Source: Mesorhizobium sp. (GTDB taxonomy: Bacteria; Pseudomonadota; Alphaproteobacteria; Rhizobiales; Rhizobiaceae). Taken from it: a stretch of 64,000 nucleotides of DNA. This document shows positions 52,742-61,773 of the stretch, one piece after another (positions within the stretch are counted from its first letter, which is position 1; every line of letters starts with the position of its first letter). Where the stretch lies: assembly GCA_004020645.1 (NCBI GenBank), contig SAQL01000015.1, forward strand, positions 62,001 to 126,000, read 5' to 3'. Under the pieces are notes generated by a model. That model was given only the letters and a program-made list of their open reading frames with translations, did not search any database and was not told where the DNA came from. A program made the translations under genes and the position numbers.

Positions 52742-52981
52742 TCAGACTTGGTCGGAGTGCATCCGCTTCAGGCAGCGGAGGGCGAACGAGGTCCGGCTGT
52801 GGCGGATGCCTGGGATTCGATACAACCGCTCGCGCAGAAAACGCTCGTAGCCGGAGGTCCCTTCGACGGCGACCTTGATCAGATAGTCGTAATCGCCGGT
52901 CGTCAGATACGCTTCCAGCACTTCCGGCAATTCCGTCAGATGTCGCCCGAACGTTTCCAGTATCTCCTCGTCGTGTCTGTC
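52742..52981 (-). pseudogene. Lrp/AsnC regulator remnant (ligand domain only)
   Basis: The frame reads DRHDEEILETFGRHLTELPE, VLEAYLTTGDYDYLIKVAVE and ERFLRERLYRIPGIRHSRTS, the C-terminal RAM domain of Lrp/AsnC regulators. The DNA-binding half should lie upstream but is replaced by unrelated sequence. From 52129 to 52741 no gene was seen. Confidence 0.7.
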
Positions 52982-53088
52982 GAGGGTGCGGCCGGAGCGG
53001 GCCCATGTCGGCGATGGTCCACTCAAACGAACGGTGAAATCCTGGCTGCCAACAGCCTGCAACCTGCCAAAACACCTATGTCGAAGAA

Positions 53089-54060
53089 CTAAGCCAGAAC
53101 CGTCTGCAGGCGGGCCAGCTCGTCGATCTGGGCCATCGTTACCTGATAGCCGATGCGGATCGCCTCGTCGGCGCGGTGGAACTCGGTCAAGCCGATATGG
53201 CTGAGCTTAGGCTGCAGCGACATGTCAGGCGGGTCGCCGGCAAGTCGCGCACGCGAAATGCGGTCCTGGATGATGTTGAAGGCTTCGACCATGACGCCGG
53301 TGATGCCGAGCCGTGTCTGGTACTGGTGCCCTGCGTCGATCTGGCCGGGCCTTGGCGCATCCTTTTCGATGAACAGTTCGCCGGCGCTGTGCTTGATGAC
53401 GGCGGCGCGGCCGAACAGATCGTAGTGAAGGTTCACCGCGACCACGAGCGGCTGCTCGTAGGCGCGGCAGACCGAGACCGGAACCGGATTGACCAGCGCA
53501 CCGTCGACGAGCACGCGCCCGTTGCAACTGACCGGTTCGAAAACGCCGGGCAGCGCATAGGAGGCGCGCATGGCGGTAATCAGCGACCCGCCCGACAGCC
53601 AGATTTCATGGCCGGTGCGGATCTCCGAGGTGACGCAGACGAAAGGCTTCGGCAGATCTTCGAAACGGATGCCGGCCATGTGCTCGCGCAGCCGTGCATC
53701 GAGCTTCATGCCGCCGAACAGTCCGCTGCCGCGCAGATTGAGATCGAGAAGACCAAAAATGCGCCGCTTGGTCAGGCTTCGGGCGAATTCTTCCAGCTCG
53801 TCCAGCTTGCCGGCAAGATAGCAGCCGCCGACCAGAGCGCCGATCGAGGTGCCGGCGATCATCGACACTTCGATGCCGGCTTCGTCGAGCGCGCGCAGCA
53901 CCCCGATATGGGCCCAGCCGCGCGCGCAGCCGCCGCCCAATGCCAGCGAAATGCCTGTCTTCTTGGCCGGGTTCGTTTCGGATGCACCGGCGGACGATGA
54001 CAGGCCATTGGCCTCTCGAACGTCCGGTCTGTTGCGCGATGACGCCCATTCGAGCATCAC
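53089..54060 (-). CDS. Patatin-like phospholipase
   Basis: Acyl hydrolase of 323 aa (the second Met at 54057 is an equal candidate). Oxyanion loop LALGGGCARGWAHIG, nucleophile GTSIGALVGG with Ser, and catalytic Asp in DGALVNPVP. No membrane helix. Relatives of this RssA-like group in bacteria are poorly characterised. It is the last of a minus-strand series folE-hisI-patatin, with a gap of 81 bases to hisI. Confidence 0.92.
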   Translation of the reverse strand: MMLEWASSRNRPDVREANGLSSSAGASETNPAKKTGISLALGGGCARGWAHIGVLRALDEAGIEVSMIAGTSIGALVGGCYLAGKLDELEEFARSLTKRRIFGLLDLNLRGSGLFGGMKLDARLREHMAGIRFEDLPKPFVCVTSEIRTGHEIWLSGGSLITAMRASYALPGVFEPVSCNGRVLVDGALVNPVPVSVCRAYEQPLVVAVNLHYDLFGRAAVIKHSAGELFIEKDAPRPGQIDAGHQYQTRLGITGVMVEAFNIIQDRISRARLAGDPPDMSLQPKLSHIGLTEFHRADEAIRIGYQVTMAQIDELARLQTVLA

Positions 54061-54141
54061 AATCTCCCTTGTCCCGCGGCCAACATACAGGCTGGCCGTA
54101 TCGAAATCATGAATATACGAGGCTGCAGTTCGGCGAATGGT

Positions 54142-54603
54142 TCATTTGTATGGTTCATGGGGCTTTCGATACGTTTCTTCCGCATCGAACAGCGGCTTAC
54201 TGCCGTCGCTGGCAAGCGTCCCCTTGCCGTCGATCAGCCCCACCGTCCGATAAAAGCAGGAACGTCGGCCGGTGTGGCAGGTTGCGTCGTGGCCCATCAC
54301 TTTGACGCGCAACCATATTGCGTCCTGGTCACAATCCGTGAGCATCTCGACGATCTTCTGGACATTTCCGGACGTTTCGCCTTTCTTCCACAGAGCGCTT
54401 CGCGAGCGCGACCAGTAGTGGGCGATGCCGGTTTCCAGCGTCAGCGCCAGCGCTTCGGCGTTCATATGCGCGACCATCAGCAGCATGCCGTCTTCGGCAT
54501 CGGTGACGACGACGGTGACGAGGCCGCCGGCGTCGAAGCGAGGCGAAAAGACCGTGCTTTCTTCCAGTGCCTTCTTGTCTGATGGAGCTTTCAGAAATTC
54601 CAC
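54142..54603 (-). CDS. hisI: Phosphoribosyl-AMP cyclohydrolase
   Basis: Third step of histidine synthesis; 153 aa from a GTG at 54603 (VEFLKAPSDKK) with AAGGA upstream. Metal sites DCDQDAIWLRVKVMG and CHTGRRSCFYR are complete. There is no fused HisE domain, as usual in alphaproteobacteria. The frame is open upstream, but that part covers a palindrome and a repeat and is not protein-like. Confidence 0.95.
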   Translation of the reverse strand: MEFLKAPSDKKALEESTVFSPRFDAGGLVTVVVTDAEDGMLLMVAHMNAEALALTLETGIAHYWSRSRSALWKKGETSGNVQKIVEMLTDCDQDAIWLRVKVMGHDATCHTGRRSCFYRTVGLIDGKGTLASDGSKPLFDAEETYRKPHEPYK

Positions 54604-54621
54604 TGCCGGTCCTTGTTCAGA

Positions 54622-54658
54622 GCCTCGCCCATTCCGATAGGATCGGAATGGGCGAGGC
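54622..54658. repeat. Perfect 17-bp inverted repeat upstream of hisI
   Basis: GCCTCGCCCATTCCGAT, 3-base loop AGG, then the exact complement. It ends 19 bases before the hisI start, so the folded RNA would be in the hisI leader. No T-run follows on the minus strand; on the plus strand a T-rich stretch does (TGTCTTGTTGTTT). Confidence 0.85.
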
Positions 54659-54674
54659 CCTGTCTTGTTGTTTG

Positions 54675-54721
54675 GCCATGATCTTATCCGAGAACCGGTT
54701 CCCACTTCTCGGGGTCATGGC
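54675..54721. repeat. Rhizobial palindromic repeat
   Basis: GCCATGATC...CCGAGAA / TTCTCGG...GTCATGGC around CCGGTT. Same broad type as the repeats at 5482 and 16020, between folE and hisI. Confidence 0.75.
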
Positions 54722-54740
54722 TAGTGACCGGCGATGGTCT

Positions 54741-55376
54741 TCAGCACCTGCCGCCGCGCACCATGGCGACGAAACGGACCTGTTCCTCGGGCGTGTCCTT
54801 GAAGACGCCGGTGAAGGTCGAGGTCAGCGTCGTCGAGCCTTCCTTGCGGATGCCGCGCATGGCCATGCACATATGCTCGGCTTCGAGCATGACGGCGACG
54901 CCGCGCGGATTGAGCACGTCCTGGATGACGCCGGCGATCTGTGCGGTCATGGCTTCCTGGGTCTGCAGGCGCTGGGCGAAGATATCGACGACGCGCGCGA
55001 TCTTGGACAGGCCGACAACCTTGCCATCCGGCAGATAGCCGACATGCGCCTTGCCGATGATTGGCACCATGTGGTGCTCGCAGTGCGAATGGAATGTTAT
55101 ATCCTTGACCAGGACAAGGTCGTCATAGCCGGCGACTTCCTCGAACGTGCGGCCGAGTTCCTCGGCGGGGCACTTGTCGTAGCCGCCGAACATTTCGCGA
55201 AAGGCCTTCACCACACGCTTTGGCGTATCGACCAGGCCCTCCCGGTCCGGATTGTCGCCGGTCCAGCGCAACAGCGTGCGAACCGCGGCCTCGGCTTCGG
55301 CTTCGGTCGGCCGATCGGTGACCGGCTTTTCCATATAGGCGGAAGGGGGCATGAATTTCTTGATGACGGCATCCAT
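54741..55376 (-). CDS. folE: GTP cyclohydrolase I
   Basis: First step of tetrahydrofolate and queuosine synthesis; 211 aa from the ATG at 55376 (MDAVIKKFMPPS), preceded by GGGAGACGCC. Zinc ligands lie in HSHCEHHMVP and EHMCMAMRG; family stretches include GLVDTPKRVVKAFREMFGGY and QTQEAMTAQIA. It is divergent from the IscU-like gene. Confidence 0.96.
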   Translation of the reverse strand: MDAVIKKFMPPSAYMEKPVTDRPTEAEAEAAVRTLLRWTGDNPDREGLVDTPKRVVKAFREMFGGYDKCPAEELGRTFEEVAGYDDLVLVKDITFHSHCEHHMVPIIGKAHVGYLPDGKVVGLSKIARVVDIFAQRLQTQEAMTAQIAGVIQDVLNPRGVAVMLEAEHMCMAMRGIRKEGSTTLTSTFTGVFKDTPEEQVRFVAMVRGGRC

Positions 55377-55617
55377 AAAGGCGTCTCCCGTAGTTCCCCT
55401 CTCAGGAGGAACGAGTTGAACGGACCACGACCTTTCGGGTGTTAGAAACGTGCCCGGTTTCCAGCCCGTAAGCGGCGTGAACTGATTTGGGCAAAAACGA
55501 AGGCCTTGGTTTGCCTTGTCCATACCCGAGTACCAGCATTATATATGATCGTGCCGAGCGAAAGGAAGACCGTCAGCGGCAATCGCTGTTCGCTTGGCGG
55601 CGACGGATTGGAAAAAT

Positions 55618-56064
55618 ATGATCGACGACGTCTACAATGCGAAAATTCTGGGATTTGCCGGGAATATCGCGCGGATCGGCCGGCTCGACCATCCCGACGC
55701 AACCGCGCGCGCGCATTCCAAGCTGTGCGGCTCGACCGTGACCGTCGATCTGAAGATGGATGACGGCGTCGTCACCGATTTCGCCCATGACGTCAAAGCC
55801 TGCGCGCTTGGCCAGGCGTCGTCCTCGATCATGGCGCAGCATGTCGTCGGCGCCAGCGCGGATGAATTGCGCAGCGTTCGCGAGACGATGCTGAAGATGC
55901 TGAAGGAAAACGGCGCGCCGCCCGAAGGCCGCTTCGCCGACCTCAGATATCTCGAACCGGTGCGCGACTACAAGGCGCGCCATGCCTCGACCATGCTGAC
56001 CTTCGATGCGGTGGTCGACGCGATCGGCCAGATCGAGAAGAAGCGCGCCGAACAGGCGGCGTAG
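55618..56064 (+). CDS. IscU/NifU-like iron-sulfur scaffold, two-cysteine variant
   Basis: 148 aa from the ATG at 55618. Family Cys 1 is in HSKLCGSTVTVDL and Cys 2 in VKACALGQASSS. The third Cys of IscU (HCS) is replaced: the site reads YKARHASTMLTFD. So it may not assemble clusters in the usual way. Its stop is followed after six bases by yidD, giving an operon. Confidence 0.88.
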   Translation: MIDDVYNAKILGFAGNIARIGRLDHPDATARAHSKLCGSTVTVDLKMDDGVVTDFAHDVKACALGQASSSIMAQHVVGASADELRSVRETMLKMLKENGAPPEGRFADLRYLEPVRDYKARHASTMLTFDAVVDAIGQIEKKRAEQAA

Positions 56065-56070
56065 CGTCAA

Positions 56071-56439
56071 ATGGCTACGGATCACGCGCACCAGCATCAG
56101 AGGCCGCGATACACGCGCAACTGGCCCGGCCCGTGGCGCAAGACGCCCGGCCGAATCCTCGGCACCTCGCTCGTGCGCTTCTACCAGCTGACGCTGTCCG
56201 GCTTTGTCGGCAATTCCTGCCGGCACCTGCCGACCTGTTCCGAATACGCGCACGAAGCGATCGCTCGCCATGGATTATGGGCGGGCGGCTGGATGGGGTT
56301 TTTCCGCGTGCTGCGCTGCGGGCCGGGCGGAACGCATGGCATCGACCGTGTGCCGGAGGTGCTGACTGAGCGCTATACGTGGTTCACGCCATGGCGGTAT
56401 TGGCGGATCGGGAAAAAGCGCGGCGAGCCGGAAAGCTGA
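56071..56439 (+). CDS. yidD: Membrane protein insertion efficiency factor YidD
   Basis: 122 aa; HAEC/DUF37 family. RFYQLTLSGFVGNSCRHLPT and CSEYAHEAIARHG and RVLRCGPGGTHGIDRVPE hold the conserved Cys residues. It assists YidC-dependent insertion. In many bacteria it lies in rpmH-rnpA-yidD-yidC; here it stands with the IscU-like gene, as in other Rhizobiales. Confidence 0.93.
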   Translation: MATDHAHQHQRPRYTRNWPGPWRKTPGRILGTSLVRFYQLTLSGFVGNSCRHLPTCSEYAHEAIARHGLWAGGWMGFFRVLRCGPGGTHGIDRVPEVLTERYTWFTPWRYWRIGKKRGEPES

Positions 56440-56574
56440 TGCCGGTAGGAGCTCTGCAATCGGGCAGGTCTTTACGATTTGCTAACCTTAACCGCACGTT
56501 GCGCATTTAAGACAAAATCGAGACAAGACGCCTCGCTAAGCCGCTCCTGACTTGCCTCAGGAGAGATTGCCCCA

Positions 56575-57414
56575 ATGCGCCAGCTAGACCGCCGTCCATT
56601 CGTTTTCGCTTTGGTTCTCTACCTCCTGGCCTGGCTGTTGGGTTTTCCGATCCGCGCTCAATCGGCCCCGCTGGAGGACGTCGAATGCACGCTGATCCTG
56701 GATGCTGTGAGCGGCGAAACGCTGTATCGGCAAGGGGTTTGTGACCAGCGCGTCAGTCCCGCATCGACGTTCAAGGTTCCCTTATCGCTAATCGGCTATG
56801 ACGCGGGAATCCTGAGCGACGAGCACACGCCGGCGTGGGACTACAAGCCCGAGTTCAAGGCGGTAAAGCGGGACCAGAAGACCGTCGACCCAACGATCTG
56901 GGAAAAGGACTCAGTGCTGTGGTTTTCGCGGGAAATCACCCGCCGGCTCGGCAGCGAGCGGTTCGCCGGCTATGTCTCGAAATTCGACTACGGCAACACC
57001 GATGTTTCCGGCAATGCCGGCAAGAATGATGGCCTCACACGGTCCTGGGTGAATTCTTCCCTCAAGATCTCGCCGGTTGAACAGGTCGATTTCTTGCGCC
57101 GCTTGCTCGCCCGCAAACTGCCGGTTTCGGATAAGGCCTATTCGATGACCGAGGCGATCTTGCCGGTCTTCCAGGCAGGTGGCTGGACCGTGCAGGGCAA
57201 GACCGGGACCACACGGCTTGGCGACAGCGCCGACAAGCGCTCCGATGGCTGGCGCTCGCTTGGCTGGTTTGTCGGCTGGGCGAACAAGGATACTCGCAAC
57301 ATCGTCTTTGCCCGCCTGGTAATCGATACGAAACGTTCCGACACGCCCAAGGGGCCTCAGACGCGGGCGATATTCCTGAAAGAGCTGCCGAATCTCATCA
57401 ACATGGGTAAGTGA
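56575..57414 (+). CDS. Class D (OXA-type) beta-lactamase
   Basis: 279 aa with signal peptide (about 1-31, ending IRAQSA). All class D motifs are seen: S64-T-F-K67, SVL at 113-115, Y139-G-N141 and K209-T-G-T212; LKISPVEQVDFL is also typical. So it probably hydrolyses penicillins; range unknown. No mobile element or integron features are nearby, so it looks like an intrinsic gene. Upstream, 135 bases with a possible promoter separate it from yidD. Confidence 0.93.
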   Translation: MRQLDRRPFVFALVLYLLAWLLGFPIRAQSAPLEDVECTLILDAVSGETLYRQGVCDQRVSPASTFKVPLSLIGYDAGILSDEHTPAWDYKPEFKAVKRDQKTVDPTIWEKDSVLWFSREITRRLGSERFAGYVSKFDYGNTDVSGNAGKNDGLTRSWVNSSLKISPVEQVDFLRRLLARKLPVSDKAYSMTEAILPVFQAGGWTVQGKTGTTRLGDSADKRSDGWRSLGWFVGWANKDTRNIVFARLVIDTKRSDTPKGPQTRAIFLKELPNLINMGK

Positions 57415-57490
57415 TCGGCCATTCGCCTTTACGGCACGGGAATCTGCCCATAAAAGACTGCCGCCGGACGCACATCCGGCGTTTACCTTG

Positions 57491-57537
57491 TGCATGTCGT
57501 AGCCCCAAAACCGCTGCACACTTTTGGGCGACACGCA
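57491..57537. repeat. Rhizobial palindromic repeat upstream of thrS
   Basis: TGCATGTCG / CGACACGCA with inner CCCAAAA / TTTTGGG around CCGCTGCACAC. A third type of short palindrome seen in this window, lying in the thrS leader. Confidence 0.75.
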
Positions 57538-57581
57538 TTTCACCACCCGCGCTCGTTTGCGGGACTGGATAGGAGAATTTT

Positions 57582-59558
57582 ATGCTGAATTCCGTTTCCC
57601 TGACATTTCCCGATGGCTCCGTCCGCGACTACGATGCGGCGATGACCGGCGCTGGCCTGGCGGAATCGATCTCGAAATCGCTGGCCAAGAAGGCCGTCGC
57701 CTACTCGATCGATGGCGTGGTGCGCGATCTTTCCGATCCGCTCGGCAAGTCCGGCAAGATCGAGATCATCACCCGCGAAGATCCGCGCGCGCTGGAGCTC
57801 ATCCGCCACGACGCAGCACACGTGCTGGCCGAAGCCGTGCAGGAATTGTGGCCGGGTACGCAGGTGACCATCGGCCCGGTGATCGAGAACGGGTTCTACT
57901 ATGATTTTGCCCGCAACGAGCCGTTCACGCCCGACGATTTCCCGGTGATCGAGAAGAAGATGCGCGAGATCATCGCGCGCAACAAGCCGTTCACCAAAGA
58001 GGTGTGGTCGCGCGAGAAGGCGAAAAAGATCTTTGCCGACAAGGGCGAGCGCTACAAGCTTGAACTGATCGACGCCATTCCCGACGATCAGGACCTCAAG
58101 ATCTATGCGCAGGGCGATTGGTTCGACCTCTGCCGTGGTCCGCACATGGTCTCGACCGGGCAGATCGGCAGCGCATTCAAGTTGATGAAGGTGGCCGGCG
58201 CCTATTGGCGCGGCGACAGCAACAACCCGATGCTGACGCGCATCTACGGCACGGCCTGGGCCGACCAGGCGCAGCTCGATGCCTACCAGATGATGCTGGA
58301 GGAGGCCGAAAAGCGTGATCACAGGAAGCTCGGCCGCGAGATGGACCTGTTCCATTTCCAGGAAGAGGGGCCGGGCGTCGTCTTCTGGCACGCCAAGGGC
58401 TGGAGGATGTTCCAGAACCTGGTCAACTACATGCGCCGCCGCCTCGACGAGCAGGGTTATCAGGAAGTCAACGCGCCGCAAGTCCTCGACAAGAGCCTGT
58501 GGGAGACGTCAGGTCACTGGGGCTGGTACCGGGACAATATGTTCAAGGTGACGGTTGCCGGCGACGACACCGACGACGACCGGATGTTTGCGCTGAAGCC
58601 GATGAACTGCCCCGGCCACGTCCAAATCTTCAAGCACGGGCTGAAGTCCTACCGCGATCTGCCGGTAAAACTTGCGGAGTTTGGCAATGTGCATCGCTAT
58701 GAGCCGTCCGGCGCGCTGCATGGGTTGATGCGCGTGCGCGGCTTTACCCAGGACGATGCCCACATCTTCTGCACCGAGGAACAGCTCGCCGACGAGTGCA
58801 TCAAGATCAACGACCTGATCCTGTCGACCTATGCCGACTTCGGCTTCGACGAAATCACCGTCAAGCTGGCGACCCGCCCTGAAAAACGGGTCGGCACCGA
58901 CGCGATGTGGGATCATGCCGAGGGCGTGCTGCAGGACGTGCTCGACAAGATCGCCGCGCGATCGGGCAACCGGATCAAGACGGGCGTCAATCCGGGCGAG
59001 GGCACGTTCTACGGGCCGAAGTTCGAATATGTGCTGAAGGACGCCATCGGCCGCGACTGGCAATGCGGCACCACGCAGGTCGACTTCAACCTGCCGGAAC
59101 GGTTCGGAGCCTTCTACATCGGTTCCGATTCGGAAAAGAAGCAGCCGGTGATGGTGCATCGCGCCATCTGCGGGTCGATGGAGCGCTTCCTCGGCATCCT
59201 GATCGAGAATTATTCCGGCCATTTCCCGCTGTGGTTCGCACCGCTGCAAGTGGTGGTTGCAACGATCACCTCCGATGCCGACGATTACGCGAAAAAGGTC
59301 GTCGCGCAACTGAAGGCAGCGGGACTGTTGGCGGAAGCCGATCTTCGCAACGAGAAGATCAACTACAAGGTCCGCGAGCACAGCCTGGCCAAGGTTCCGG
59401 TCATCCTCGTCTGCGGCAAGCGCGAGGCGGAGGAAGAGACGGTCAACATCCGCCGGCTCGGCTCGCGCGACCAGGAATCGCTCGGCCTTGGCCAGGCGGT
59501 GGCGATGCTTACCGAAGAGGCGGTGACGCCCGACCGTAAGCGCAAAAGAGCGGTCTGA
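57582..59558 (+). CDS. thrS: Threonyl-tRNA synthetase
   Basis: 658 aa, full length. TGS domain at the N-terminus (FPDGSVRDYDAAMTG), editing domain with HDAAHVLAEAVQELWPGTQ, catalytic core with NCPGHVQIFKHGLKSYRDLP (motif 2 region) and VHRAICGSMERFLGILIENY (motif 3), and a C-terminal anticodon-binding domain (PLWFAPLQVVVATI). AGGAG precedes the ATG by six bases. A clear terminator follows. Confidence 0.97.
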   Translation: MLNSVSLTFPDGSVRDYDAAMTGAGLAESISKSLAKKAVAYSIDGVVRDLSDPLGKSGKIEIITREDPRALELIRHDAAHVLAEAVQELWPGTQVTIGPVIENGFYYDFARNEPFTPDDFPVIEKKMREIIARNKPFTKEVWSREKAKKIFADKGERYKLELIDAIPDDQDLKIYAQGDWFDLCRGPHMVSTGQIGSAFKLMKVAGAYWRGDSNNPMLTRIYGTAWADQAQLDAYQMMLEEAEKRDHRKLGREMDLFHFQEEGPGVVFWHAKGWRMFQNLVNYMRRRLDEQGYQEVNAPQVLDKSLWETSGHWGWYRDNMFKVTVAGDDTDDDRMFALKPMNCPGHVQIFKHGLKSYRDLPVKLAEFGNVHRYEPSGALHGLMRVRGFTQDDAHIFCTEEQLADECIKINDLILSTYADFGFDEITVKLATRPEKRVGTDAMWDHAEGVLQDVLDKIAARSGNRIKTGVNPGEGTFYGPKFEYVLKDAIGRDWQCGTTQVDFNLPERFGAFYIGSDSEKKQPVMVHRAICGSMERFLGILIENYSGHFPLWFAPLQVVVATITSDADDYAKKVVAQLKAAGLLAEADLRNEKINYKVREHSLAKVPVILVCGKREAEEETVNIRRLGSRDQESLGLGQAVAMLTEEAVTPDRKRKRAV

Positions 59559-59580
59559 GTTTCAGCCAGATTGTCAACGA

Positions 59581-59610
59581 AATGGCGGTGGAGCGATCCA
59601 CCGCCATTTT
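59581..59610 (+). terminator. Rho-independent terminator of thrS
   Basis: Perfect 12-bp stem AATGGCGGTGGA / TCCACCGCCATT with loop GCGA, ending in TTTT, 23 bases after the thrS stop. Confidence 0.9.
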
Positions 59611-59661
59611 CACATGCCCGCCATTCATACGCTTGTCACGCCAGCCTTGTAACGAGCCCTC

Positions 59662-60600
59662 ATGCTCAAGCTGAAGATGCGCGAAAGACCGTTTCCCGAG
59701 CTTTCCTATGCCAGCCCGCATCAGCCGGCATTGACGCGCTGGTTCATCCACTCCATCGAAGGCCTGTCCGGTCGCGACCGCTTCGCGGCCCTCTATGACT
59801 TTTGGCGACGCCATGTGCTACCGACCGGCGAGCGCGTGTTCAGCCGCATGCTGGAGTTGATCGATGTCGAGGTGCGGACCACCGGCCAATGGCCGCCGGA
59901 AAAATTGCCTGAAACGCCGCTGGTGATCGTCGCCAACCATCCGTTTGGCATTGGCGACGGCATTGCGGTGCTGTCGCTGGCCGAGCAGCTTCAGCGCCCG
60001 TTCCGTGTCATGATCCACAAGGATCTGCTCAAGATCCGCGAGATGGAGCCCTATTCGCTGCCGATCGACTTTTCCGAGACCAAAGACGCGCTCAGGAATA
60101 ACATGGCGGTGCGCCATGAGGCGGTGCGGCTGCTGAAAGAGGGCGTCATCATCGTCATCTTCCCCGCGGGCGGCGTCGCCACCGCGCCAAAAGGTTTTGG
60201 CCGGGCGCGTGATCTGCCGTGGAAGATGTTTCCGGCCCGTCTCGTCCAAGATGCCAAGGCATCGGTTGTCCCAATGCACTTTTCCGGCCAGAACGGCCGG
60301 CTGTTCCACCTGGTCAGCGGACCGATGAACATGGCCGAGCGTGACGGGCGCGTGGCGAAGTTAGTCGGTAGGGCTTCGCTGACGCTGCGCATTTCCCTAC
60401 TCATCCACGAATTCGCGCGGCTGTCGGGCAAATCGATCGACATGCGCATCGGTGACGTGCTGGGATGGGACGAACTGGAGCCGCTGCGCGACCGCAAGGC
60501 TTTGCTCGACCGCCTCCATCGTGGCGTTTTCGATCTGGCGCCGGCCGAGGCGCGCGGCCGTGGCCAATTCCTGCCGCGACGCATACGCAAGGCAGCCTGA
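59662..60600 (+). CDS. Lysophospholipid acyltransferase family protein
   Basis: 312 aa. The acyltransferase H-x4-D motif is NHPFGIGDG; the phosphate-binding region is IFPAGGVATAPKGFGRA. No clear membrane helix. Relatives in alphaproteobacteria act on membrane lipid or ornithine-lipid precursors, but the acceptor cannot be told from sequence. It is transcribed separately from thrS. Confidence 0.88.
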   Translation: MLKLKMRERPFPELSYASPHQPALTRWFIHSIEGLSGRDRFAALYDFWRRHVLPTGERVFSRMLELIDVEVRTTGQWPPEKLPETPLVIVANHPFGIGDGIAVLSLAEQLQRPFRVMIHKDLLKIREMEPYSLPIDFSETKDALRNNMAVRHEAVRLLKEGVIIVIFPAGGVATAPKGFGRARDLPWKMFPARLVQDAKASVVPMHFSGQNGRLFHLVSGPMNMAERDGRVAKLVGRASLTLRISLLIHEFARLSGKSIDMRIGDVLGWDELEPLRDRKALLDRLHRGVFDLAPAEARGRGQFLPRRIRKAA

Positions 60601-60652
60601 TCGACAAATCATGGGCTGCTGGACCCGAATCTACACGGCAGTATCCGGACGG

Positions 60653-61618
60653 TTAGTCCGCACCTTCCTCGGGATCCATCGCTGATGCCTCCGTGGCCAA
60701 AACCTCGACTTCTTTGTTCTGCCCGGCCACGACGGTAAAATCCTTCTGGTAAATCCGGTCGCGGTTCTTGGCGATGATCGTGTAGTCGCCCTCGGCAAGC
60801 ACCATCGAAGCAAAGGCGCCGACGGTTTCCTTGATGGGATCGCCGGATTCATTGAGCAACGACCAGGAGGTGTCGGCGATCGCCTCTCCACCCGACTCGC
60901 GTACCAGCTTCATAGTCATCTCCGCCGCACGATGCTCGACGGCCGCTTCGGTCAGCTTGCCGGCCTCGACGCGGATGTCGGAGCGGATGACCGCATTCAC
61001 CGAGCCATAGGTCGAGACGACGTGGTAGACGCCTGCGTTCAGCCGCACGACGCTGTTCGGCTCGACATCGGGTATGATCAGGGCGCGATCGTGATTGGCC
61101 GCGGCTTGGCCTTCATAGATCGAAAAGCGCAATTTCTTCGGCGGTATGCGCACCCCGCCCGATAGGACGGCGTCGAGCTTGAGTCCGCCGGCATCGAGCA
61201 CGAGGCTTTCGCGCTTGGCGTCCTTGCCGACGGTGATGCGCTTGGTGGCGCCGGCCCGGCCGTAAGAGGCATGGACCAGATAGCTGCCGGGCTCGAGCTG
61301 GAACACCGCGCTGCCGCCATGGGCGGAAGCGACCATCGGCAGCTTGCCGTCGCCGGTGGGGTCAGGCTTGAAGACGCGCCAGACGATGCCGCGTGTGATG
61401 TCGGCGCCCTTGTCGGTCAATTGCGCCGACAGCGTGATCGCCCCGCTGCTCCCCGATGCCAGCGGTGCATCGCTTTTCGGAGGCGCATAGCTCGAAATTC
61501 CGGGAAGTTTCAGATCTCCGAGGCCATCCGCATCCTGAGCGACGGCAAGCGAAACCGGCACCATGAACAGTGCGGCTGCGAGCCAGATCAGGAAAAGTCG
61601 CAATGTCCCCTCAAACAT
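60653..61618 (-). CDS. Secreted beta-rich repeat protein, unknown function
   Basis: 321 aa from the ATG at 61618. The signal peptide ends near VSLAVAQDA. The mature part shows three or four repeats of about 80-90 residues of the kind W-x-V/L-...-G-x-Y-x-V-x-A/S-x-Y-G (GSYLVHASYGRAGATKRITV, GVYHVVSTYGSVNAVIRSDI, GDYTIIAKNRDRIYQKDFTV), suggesting Ig-like or carboxypeptidase-regulatory-like domains. Probably periplasmic. No family name recognised. Confidence 0.78.
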   Translation of the reverse strand: MFEGTLRLFLIWLAAALFMVPVSLAVAQDADGLGDLKLPGISSYAPPKSDAPLASGSSGAITLSAQLTDKGADITRGIVWRVFKPDPTGDGKLPMVASAHGGSAVFQLEPGSYLVHASYGRAGATKRITVGKDAKRESLVLDAGGLKLDAVLSGGVRIPPKKLRFSIYEGQAAANHDRALIIPDVEPNSVVRLNAGVYHVVSTYGSVNAVIRSDIRVEAGKLTEAAVEHRAAEMTMKLVRESGGEAIADTSWSLLNESGDPIKETVGAFASMVLAEGDYTIIAKNRDRIYQKDFTVVAGQNKEVEVLATEASAMDPEEGAD

Positions 61619-61773
61619 GCCTTGCTTTGAAGCCCAAGGCGGTGGCAATTTCAAGGCTTAAGAGTCCGGTCAGCTTCTGCTAGAGGCTCTTGTCCGGCGC
61701 GCCGCGCCAATGCCCGAGCCGCCCGATGCCCCGATGGTGCGCTTCAGCTTAAATTCCAAGGAGACTTGCGCCC

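Noticed and set aside
57415..57581. T-box or other riboswitch before thrS
   Set aside because: No T-box sequence; the leader holds only a common rhizobial palindrome.
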